From Paucimonas sp. (GTDB taxonomy: Bacteria; Pseudomonadota; Gammaproteobacteria; Burkholderiales; Burkholderiaceae_D), in NCBI GenBank assembly GCA_029266815.1, contig JAQSWC010000161.1, forward strand, positions 1 to 6,777: a DNA stretch of 6,777 nucleotides, in the 5' to 3' direction. Position numbers and translations under genes: made by a program. Each line of letters starts with the position of its first letter. The stretch's first letter is position 1. The notes under the pieces are model-generated. The model had not been told where the DNA came from, made no database searches, and saw nothing but the letters and a program-made list of their open reading frames with translations. Shown piece after piece: positions 1-4,932 of this stretch.

Positions 1-92
1 CCATGGAAGAGCAGTAGTACGGCTAGCGAGACGCGTAGTATTAGTTTGCCGAGATCGTCGGTATGGGATGCGTAATTGGTATCGGTTTGCAT
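1..92 (-). CDS. DoxX family membrane protein (N-terminal fragment)
   Basis: Only the first 30 codons are present; the gene continues past the left edge. The protein begins MQTDTNYASHTDDLGKLILR and runs into a hydrophobic stretch ending LLLFHG. The pattern of Leu-Gly, then ILR, then a leucine-rich helix ending in Phe-His-Gly is the usual start of DoxX-family proteins, which are small four-helix inner-membrane proteins. The ATG at 92-90 is preceded on the minus strand by AAGGAGA at good spacing. It lies 90 bp downstream of the dioxygenase gene on the same strand, with no convincing promoter between, so co-transcription is likely. DoxX-like proteins often sit beside oxidoreductases, but the biochemical role of this type is not settled. 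An oddity is the codon use: four CTA, one ATA and one GTA codon occur within about 15 codons. The family call rests on a short fragment. Confidence 0.7.
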   Translation of the reverse strand, partial: MQTDTNYASHTDDLGKLILRVSLAVLLLFH

Positions 93-182
93 GATGTTCT
101 CCTTTTCTTGATGTTGGTTGTTTCAATGGCGTCAGCCTTGAGGTGGATCTACCGCGTAAAAAAACGAGTCTCTGAAGAGTAT

Positions 183-968
183 TTAGGCGAATGAATACAC
201 ATCCATGGCGAGGATTCCGTATTCCACGCTGGAATGCAGGCGTTCGGCTGCGACTCCTTCTCCCGCCGCGCCCATCGCGACAAAGAGTGGGAGGAGATGC
301 TCCTCAGTGGGATGGTTGCGTTCGGCGAAAGGTGCGCGCTGCCGGTAATCCAGCAGTGCGTCGCGCTGCTTATCCTGGAGCATGTCATGCATCCAGGTGC
401 TGAAACCGCTGACCCAGCTTTGCACGGACGCATCGACATCCTGTCCGCGAAATTCGTACAGGTTATGAGTCAGCGAGCCGGAGCCGATGATGAGGGTGTT
501 TTCATCGCGCAGCGGAGCCAGCGCCGCGCCTAGCCGTTCATGTTCCGAAGGCGATGCGCCGCGCACTAGCGATACCTGCAGCACCGGAATATCGGCCTCG
601 GGATACATCAGCTTCAGTGGTACCCAGGCGCCGTGGTCCAGCCCTCGGGTCGTGTTGCGCTGAACGGCATATCCAGTTCCCTTTAGCAAAGCAGAGGCCT
701 GCGCGCCCAAGTCGGGCGAGCCGTGCGCGGGATACTGCATGTCGAAGAGGGCGGCGGGAAAGCCGCCGAAGTCGTGAATGGTTTGAGGCTGCTCGGCAAA
801 GCTCACCGCAGGCGAGCCAGCCGTTTCCCAGTGTGCTGAAGCAACCACGATCGCTGCCGGCCGCGGCATTGAAGCGCCGAGTTCCTCGAGAAAGCGGCGC
901 GCGGGGCTGTCCTGCAGCGCCAGCATCGGCGATCCGTGTGAAATGAAAAGAGTGGGCAATCGGTTCAT
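183..968 (-). CDS. Class III extradiol ring-cleavage dioxygenase, DODA/YgiD type
   Basis: A 261-residue protein, full length for the single-subunit DODA/YgiD family of non-haem metal dioxygenases, which open catechol-type rings between a hydroxylated and an adjacent carbon. Visible landmarks are SHGSP at 10-14 (His11), SAHWE at 44-48 (His46), LDHGAWVPL near 110-118 (His112), GSLTHNL near 164-170 (His168) and HPTEEHLLPL near 219-228. By spacing, His11, His46 and His224 match the three metal-binding histidines of E. coli YgiD, and His168 is a candidate catalytic base. No signal peptide is visible, so it should be cytoplasmic. The start at 968 is supported by AGGAGA five bases upstream on the minus strand. 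It is divergent from a LysR-type regulator and is followed by a doxX-like gene. The true substrate cannot be read from sequence: 4,5-DOPA activity is known for some members, but homologues often act on other catechols or have no assigned substrate. Confidence 0.92.
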   Translation of the reverse strand: MNRLPTLFISHGSPMLALQDSPARRFLEELGASMPRPAAIVVASAHWETAGSPAVSFAEQPQTIHDFGGFPAALFDMQYPAHGSPDLGAQASALLKGTGYAVQRNTTRGLDHGAWVPLKLMYPEADIPVLQVSLVRGASPSEHERLGAALAPLRDENTLIIGSGSLTHNLYEFRGQDVDASVQSWVSGFSTWMHDMLQDKQRDALLDYRQRAPFAERNHPTEEHLLPLFVAMGAAGEGVAAERLHSSVEYGILAMDVYSFA

Positions 969-1070
969 GTCTGTCTCCTGCGATGCAATCGTGCCAGGCG
1001 CCGGTTATAGGCGCGGCCCGGTTGGGCTCTTCAAAGCATTTGAGCTGTGAGCCATATTATTTGATCCTTA

Positions 1071-1103
1071 ATGGTTGATAAATAACCATACGTTGGTTAA
1101 ATT
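1071..1103 (+). promoter_or_regulatory. Probable lysR promoter overlapped by a three-half-site operator
   Basis: ATGGTT (1071-1076) and AACCAT (1084-1089) form an inverted repeat with a 7-base centre. A second TGGTT (1094-1098) pairs with the same AACCA (1084-1088) across a 5-base centre. TTGATA at 1075-1080, a 17-base spacer and TAAATT at 1098-1103 make a fair sigma-70 promoter reading toward lysR. The repeats cover the -35 and reach the -10. This is where an autoregulating LysR-type protein would bind, and it is also upstream of the divergent dioxygenase gene. For that gene I find only a weak candidate: TAATAT on the minus strand at 1059-1054 with a poor -35. The promoter and operator are predicted from pattern only. 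Confidence 0.55.
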
Positions 1104-1126
1104 GTTTCCTTTTATTTGACAATGCC

Positions 1127-1939
1127 ATGGATATTCTCTCCGCCATGAAGGTCTTTGTTGCGGTAGTCGATGCAGGCAGTTTTGCCGCCGCAGCCGAACG
1201 CTTGCAGATGTCCCGCGCCATGGCGTCCAAGCAGGTGGCGAACCTGGAGGACCACTTGGGAAGCCGCCTGCTGAACCGCACCACGCGGCGGCTGAGCCTG
1301 ACGGAGTCGGGACGCGCATTCCATGAACGCAGCGCGCAGATACTCGCCGACATTGCCGAAGCCGAGGAAGCGGTAGGGCAGAACGCTGCCGAGCCGCGTG
1401 GCGTGCTGAAAGTCACCATGCCGATGAGTTACGGCATGCACAGGCTGGGACCGATCATTGCCGACTATGTGACCGCTTATCCGAAGGTCCTGATTGCCCG
1501 CAAGCTGGGCGTCGAGCGCGGCATCATCTGCGCTTCACCGGCCTACCTGAAACGGCGCGGCAAACCGAAGACGCCGAAAGATCTCGCGGATCACGCCTGT
1601 CTGGGGTATGCGTTGAGCGGAAACGCCGACGAATGGCGGCTGGAGCACTCGCAAGGAGCCCTGATGCAGAAAATCGCAGGGCCGATCAAGGCCGACAGCG
1701 GCGACATGCTGCGTCTGGCAGCCATCAGCGGCGCTGGACTGATATTCCAGCCGCTTTTCATCGTGGCTGATGACTTGCGCGCGGGGCGGCTGGTACAGGT
1801 ACTGCCCGCCTATGCTTCACCCGAGTTGGGCATCTACGCGATTTACCCGAGCCGCAGGCACTTGTCGGCGAAAGTAAGAACCTTTGTGGATTTCCTGATC
1901 AGCCGTCTGCCGGACGAAACCGCAGCCGGTGCAGCCTAG
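1127..1939 (+). CDS. LysR-type transcriptional regulator, shortened effector domain
   Basis: A 270-residue protein, about 30 shorter than is usual for LysR-type regulators. Residues 1-62 form a complete winged helix-turn-helix with family landmarks: MKVFVAVVDAGSF, SRAMASKQVANLE, LGSRLLNRTTRRLSLTESG. The linker helix follows (about 63-90), then the effector domain from RGVLKVTMP. After YPKV (118-121) the sequence jumps straight to LIARKL. Relatives normally have about 30 residues here (typically a D-L-x-L-x-D-R-x-V-D-L-x-x-E-G-x-D-x-A-x-R-I-G type segment). The reading frame is intact and the rest (CASPAYL, ADSGDMLRLAAISGAGLIFQP, YPSRRHLSAKVRTFVDFL) is normal. It is divergent from the dioxygenase gene, its likely target. 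No clear Shine-Dalgarno precedes the ATG, and the predicted transcript leader is short. Loss of effector response is inferred, not shown. Confidence 0.92.
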   Translation: MDILSAMKVFVAVVDAGSFAAAAERLQMSRAMASKQVANLEDHLGSRLLNRTTRRLSLTESGRAFHERSAQILADIAEAEEAVGQNAAEPRGVLKVTMPMSYGMHRLGPIIADYVTAYPKVLIARKLGVERGIICASPAYLKRRGKPKTPKDLADHACLGYALSGNADEWRLEHSQGALMQKIAGPIKADSGDMLRLAAISGAGLIFQPLFIVADDLRAGRLVQVLPAYASPELGIYAIYPSRRHLSAKVRTFVDFLISRLPDETAAGAA

Positions 1940-2934
1940 TTCTTGGGAACTCCGGCGCTGCGAAGACGCAGGATGCGTTCCTCCGTGGCAGGATGGCTGG
2001 CGAGATATGACGATGCCGGCTTGCCGGCTTCCTTCTCCAACTGCCGGAACAGCGCAACCATGCCGCTTGGATCGATGCGATTGGCTTTCATCATCGCGAC
2101 CGCATAATCGTCGGCTTCGGTTTCGATATCACGTGAATACTTCAGGTCCAGCATCAGCGTAGGTATGTTGGCAATCACGGAGGATACGTCGCCGAGGATG
2201 GCCATTGCTGCAATGCCGATGGCGGAACTCTGGATCAGGCGCCGCAGCAGATGCCGTTCATGCAAATGCCCGAGTTCATGCGCGAGCACGCCCATCACCG
2301 CGTCGTCGTTCTCCGCCAGCTTCACCAATTCATCGGTCAGCACGATCTGTCCGGAGGGCAGGGCAAACGCATTCGGTCCGATCTTGCTCTTGCGGAACAG
2401 CAGTTCATAATCGGGTGCTCCGCCGCGCGGCGCGGCAAGCGAGGCAAAGCGCGTGCTGATGGTGTGGCGGCGGGCGGCATCCAGTTCGGAGGGCGCCATG
2501 ATGTGCTTGTCAAGGAATTCGAGGGCTTCTCCGCCTATGGCTTTTTCCACGCTGGGCGGCAGGGAATGCGCAATGGATTTGGAAGCTGCAGGCAGGCCCC
2601 ATGTGTAAGCGGCAGCCAGCACGGCGATGGTGCCCAGCAACGCCGCTCCGGTCGCCCGCCAGCTTTGCTGCATGCGCACCACCGCCGAGTCGTGGTGGCC
2701 GCCGGACTTCAGCATGGCAGTGAAAATTTCGCTGTCCGCGACTTCGGCATGAGCGCCGTCACGGAAGCGCAGCTTGCGCACCGCGGTCTGCCCGCGTTCT
2801 GAAATGTCTACCTCATTCAGCCGGCAGGAGCGCTGCACGTCACCTTCCATGACTAGCAAGCCGTCCGAGATCGAGATCATCACCTCGTGGCGGCGCGAAC
2901 TTTGCCCGTCGTAATAGAAGGCGCGTGCATTCAT
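1936..2934 (-). CDS. M48 family membrane metalloprotease
   Basis: A 332-residue zinc metalloprotease. The catalytic motif HELGH is at 219-223. The third zinc ligand is probably Glu271 in SRDIETEADDYA, and the conserved SHP.TEERI segment (His314) follows near the C-terminus. NAFALPSGQIVLTDELV, just before HELGH, is typical of M48. Residues 1-90 form a polar, apparently beta-rich N-terminal domain. A transmembrane helix lies at about 95-115, preceded by Arg residues, which suggests that the N-domain is cytoplasmic and the protease periplasmic. A second hydrophobic stretch follows HELGH (about 236-262). I chose ATG 2934, beginning MNARAFYYDG, because the in-frame extension to 3051 lies wholly inside the upstream gene and is not protein-like. 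That start is 10 bp after the DUF898 gene, so translational coupling is likely. The family includes BepA/LoiP-type envelope quality-control proteases, but the substrate here is unknown. Its stop codon overlaps that of lysR. Confidence 0.9.
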   Translation of the reverse strand: MNARAFYYDGQSSRRHEVMISISDGLLVMEGDVQRSCRLNEVDISERGQTAVRKLRFRDGAHAEVADSEIFTAMLKSGGHHDSAVVRMQQSWRATGAALLGTIAVLAAAYTWGLPAASKSIAHSLPPSVEKAIGGEALEFLDKHIMAPSELDAARRHTISTRFASLAAPRGGAPDYELLFRKSKIGPNAFALPSGQIVLTDELVKLAENDDAVMGVLAHELGHLHERHLLRRLIQSSAIGIAAMAILGDVSSVIANIPTLMLDLKYSRDIETEADDYAVAMMKANRIDPSGMVALFRQLEKEAGKPASSYLASHPATEERILRLRSAGVPKN

Positions 2935-2944
2935 CCTGAATAGC

Positions 2945-4045
2945 CTAGAGCGAAAGGTCGAAGTCGAAAATATCGGCCATGCCTTCCCCGGTGGCCGAGG
3001 TATGCTCCATTTCGCCCGCGATGAAATTGTCGAGGCTGCCGCTCGGTTCAAGCGACATCGATTCCATGCGGTATTTCATGAAGCGGATTTTTGCGAACGG
3101 CATGTAGAGCCCTAATGTGCACACAATGCCCAACACGTTGGTAAACGCAATGAACATTACGCGAGCCCATTTCATGTCGCACTTGAAGCGGTGCCCGTCG
3201 ATGGCGGTGCTGCTCCACACGAGATTCTGCGTCAGCGTGAGGAAAAGCGGCATCATCAGAAACAACCACGCATAAATGGCGAAGAAGAACATGAGCAGGC
3301 TGGCCGCCATGCCTGCACCGGCCGCCGCTTTGAAGCCGCCGGCCGCAATGAGCACGCCCAGCGTGCCGGCGAACCCCAGACCGATGACCATGAAGCCTGC
3401 CATCATCACCGCGAAGCCGATCAGGTAGATCAGATAAAAGCTGCCGACCGAGGCATCGAACGAGAAGTGTGTCGTGCCGAAGCGGCTTTCCTCATGCTGG
3501 AACTTCTTCATGCGCTGGTGAGCGAATGGCAGCGCAAGATACAAAGTAATGAGTGACAGCAGCGGCATGCCGAGGTAAGTCTTGTAAACCTGGCCGAGCG
3601 AACCGCGGAAACCGAAACGGATGCCGCGATAGCTGGAATTGTGCAGCTTGAATTGCAGGCTTTTCCAGATCAGCCATGGGAAGCTGACAAACAGCAGACC
3701 AAGCATGACGAAGCCGGCCGTTACCGACACCTTGAACGCCAGATTGTAACCAGCAAATAACGCGACGGCGACAATACGTCCCTTGAGAATCGCGATCGGA
3801 TTACCGTGATACTCAAAGCTCGAGCCGGCGAGATGCGTGTTGTCGTAGAAGTACCGCATGTTGCGTACTTTCGCCCAGGCGGAATAAATGCCGAGGGTGA
3901 CGATGGTAAGAAGCAGATTGACGATCCAGATCCTGAAGTATTCCGAACCGGTGCCCGTGAAAGAAAAACGCTCGACGGTGCCGGGCGCTTCCATTGTTTC
4001 ATCGGCGGCGCCGAATGGTGAGTCGACTGCGGCTGCAGTAGTCAT
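2945..4045 (-). CDS. YjgN-like DUF898 polytopic inner-membrane protein
   Basis: A 366-residue multi-pass membrane protein. The segment EYFRIWIVNLLLTIVTLGIY and the following AWAKVRNMRYFY, then a conserved G..FEYHG.P.AILKGR region (74-90), are hallmarks of the YjgN/DUF898 family. Hydrophobic segments fall at about 38-55, 91-125, 155-173, 203-235, 245-275 and 296-315. Three copies of one unit begin at residues 25, 142 and 285. Each starts (x)RF, contains Thr-Leu at unit positions 26-27, Ala at 34 and Arg at 37, and aligns over 43 residues without gaps. The C-terminus is acidic (DIFDFDLSL). The start at 4045 has GGGAGGA just upstream on the minus strand. The M48 protease gene follows after 10 bp and is presumably co-transcribed. 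No molecular function is established for the family that I know of. A role as partner or substrate of the protease is only suggested by the linkage. Confidence 0.9.
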   Translation of the reverse strand: MTTAAAVDSPFGAADETMEAPGTVERFSFTGTGSEYFRIWIVNLLLTIVTLGIYSAWAKVRNMRYFYDNTHLAGSSFEYHGNPIAILKGRIVAVALFAGYNLAFKVSVTAGFVMLGLLFVSFPWLIWKSLQFKLHNSSYRGIRFGFRGSLGQVYKTYLGMPLLSLITLYLALPFAHQRMKKFQHEESRFGTTHFSFDASVGSFYLIYLIGFAVMMAGFMVIGLGFAGTLGVLIAAGGFKAAAGAGMAASLLMFFFAIYAWLFLMMPLFLTLTQNLVWSSTAIDGHRFKCDMKWARVMFIAFTNVLGIVCTLGLYMPFAKIRFMKYRMESMSLEPSGSLDNFIAGEMEHTSATGEGMADIFDFDLSL

Positions 4046-4088
4046 GCCTTCCTCCCTGTAGGTGATTTTTAGTTATACGGCAGCGGGA

Positions 4089-4117
4089 ACCATCGCTGTT
4101 TTATAACAGCTTGTCAA
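4089..4117 (-). promoter_or_regulatory. Palindrome beside a TTGACA element upstream of the DUF898 gene
   Basis: On the plus strand GCTGTT (4095-4100), TTAT, AACAGC (4105-4110) make a perfect 6+6 inverted repeat. On the minus strand a consensus -35, TTGACA, sits at 4117-4112, immediately before it. With a 17-base spacer the palindrome fills the spacer exactly and the -10 would be GATGGT at 4094-4089, which is weak. An alternative -10, TATAAA, lies inside the palindrome but then lacks a good -35. This is a plausible operator-promoter for the DUF898-M48 pair, about 45-70 bp upstream of the start codon. The binding protein is unknown. Confidence 0.45.
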
Positions 4118-4204
4118 GTGCCGGAAGTGCAGGTCTGGAAGGGAAATGCGTTTCGTTAGTTTTTGTGTCTGTGGATGTGCAGGAGTATTTAATGAATCAA
4201 GTCG

Positions 4205-4705
4205 TCATTCAGCCGACCAGTCTCCCGACTTGCCGCCGCGCTTTTCAGTGACACGTATATCCGTCATCACCATGCCGCGATCGACTGCCTTGCACATGTC
4301 ATAGATCGTCAGAAGGCCGATCTGCACCGCGGTCAGTGCCTCCATTTCCACGCCGGTCCTGCCATGGGTTTCCACTTGCGCGCGGCAGTCGATGAAGGAC
4401 TCGGCTTCGTTGATCTCGAAGTCGACTGCCACGCGCGTGAGGGGGAGCGGGTGGCAGAGCGGCACGAGGTCGGCAGTGCGCTTCGCCGCCATGATCGCAG
4501 CAATTCGTGCGATACCGAGCACGTCGCCTTTTTTCGCGTCGCCGGCTTTCACCGTGGCGAGCGTGCTGGGTTTCATCGCGATGCGGCCTCGCGCAAGCGC
4601 GATGCGATGCGACTCTTCCTTGTTGCCCACATCCACCATGTGGGCCTGGCCCGCCGCATCGAAATGCGTGAGTGCGCAATCAGACGATTTCGGTGTGTTG
4701 CTCAT
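4205..4705 (-). CDS. moaC: Cyclic pyranopterin monophosphate synthase MoaC
   Basis: A 166-residue protein, close to the usual length (E. coli 161). MoaC converts 3',8-cyclo-7,8-dihydro-GTP, made by MoaA, into cyclic pyranopterin monophosphate, an early step of molybdenum cofactor synthesis in the cytoplasm. The family signatures are complete: KKGDVLGIARIAAIMAAKRT, LCHPLPLT, THGRTGVEMEALTAV, LTIYDMCKAVDRGM and a C-terminal KRGGKSGDW. With a constant offset of 8 from E. coli numbering, the active-site residues are all present: Lys59, His85, Glu120, Glu122, Asp136 and Lys139. ATG 4705 (MSNTPKSSDC) is preceded by AAGGAGC seven bases upstream. The upstream in-frame extension to 4855 is not protein-like and is rejected. 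No other moa gene is in the window. The DUF898 gene follows after 159 bp without an obvious terminator between, so some read-through is possible. Confidence 0.96.
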   Translation of the reverse strand: MSNTPKSSDCALTHFDAAGQAHMVDVGNKEESHRIALARGRIAMKPSTLATVKAGDAKKGDVLGIARIAAIMAAKRTADLVPLCHPLPLTRVAVDFEINEAESFIDCRAQVETHGRTGVEMEALTAVQIGLLTIYDMCKAVDRGMVMTDIRVTEKRGGKSGDWSAE

Positions 4706-4801
4706 GTGAATGCTCCTTGCCGGGCGGCCATCATAGCACCGCAGGATGAACGTTTCTTGCGTGGTGCATCGCGGTAAGTCTTGAGCAATGTAAAAGAGCC
4801 G

Positions 4802-4835
4802 GGCTGCATTTGAACTGGATTGATTCACTGCAGCC
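4802..4835. repeat. Imperfect inverted repeat upstream of moaC
   Basis: GGCTGCA (4802-4808) pairs with TGCAGCC (4829-4835). Inside it, TGAA (4811-4814) pairs with TTCA (4824-4827), giving a two-part hairpin with a 9-base loop. It lies about 100 bp upstream of the moaC start, in the region divergent with the NHL lipoprotein gene. On the minus strand a TTGACA at 4855-4850 would place the -10 at the edge of this repeat, so it could be an operator rather than an RNA hairpin. No T-tract follows in either direction, which argues against a terminator. Function unknown. Confidence 0.35.
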
Positions 4836-4932
4836 GCTACTTTGCTCACTGTCAATTGATTCCCGGAACCGGATAGTACCGTTAGACAAACAATAACGAC
4901 GAACCGAACATTTTTTTGAAACAGGGGAAAAC

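Noticed and set aside
158..182. A run of seven A (T on the minus strand) between the dioxygenase and doxX genes, as a possible terminator.
   Set aside because: The preceding minus-strand sequence forms at most a 4-bp stem with a 2-base loop, too weak to terminate.
1122..1148. An eight-codon open frame (MPWIFSPP) overlapping the lysR start out of frame.
   Set aside because: It has no ribosome site and is most simply explained by chance ATGCCATGG; there is no evidence of a leader peptide.
2935..3051. In-frame N-terminal extension of the M48 protease to an ATG at 3051.
   Set aside because: It lies within the DUF898 coding sequence in another frame and reads as low-quality protein; ATG 2934 fits the operon spacing.
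4706..4855. 50-residue N-terminal extension of MoaC.
   Set aside because: MoaC homologues begin near MSNTPK, and AAGGAGC precedes ATG 4705 at correct spacing; the extension is not conserved-looking.
4706..4932. A molybdenum cofactor riboswitch upstream of moaC.
   Set aside because: Only one simple hairpin is visible, and I cannot match it to the multi-stem Moco RNA by eye.
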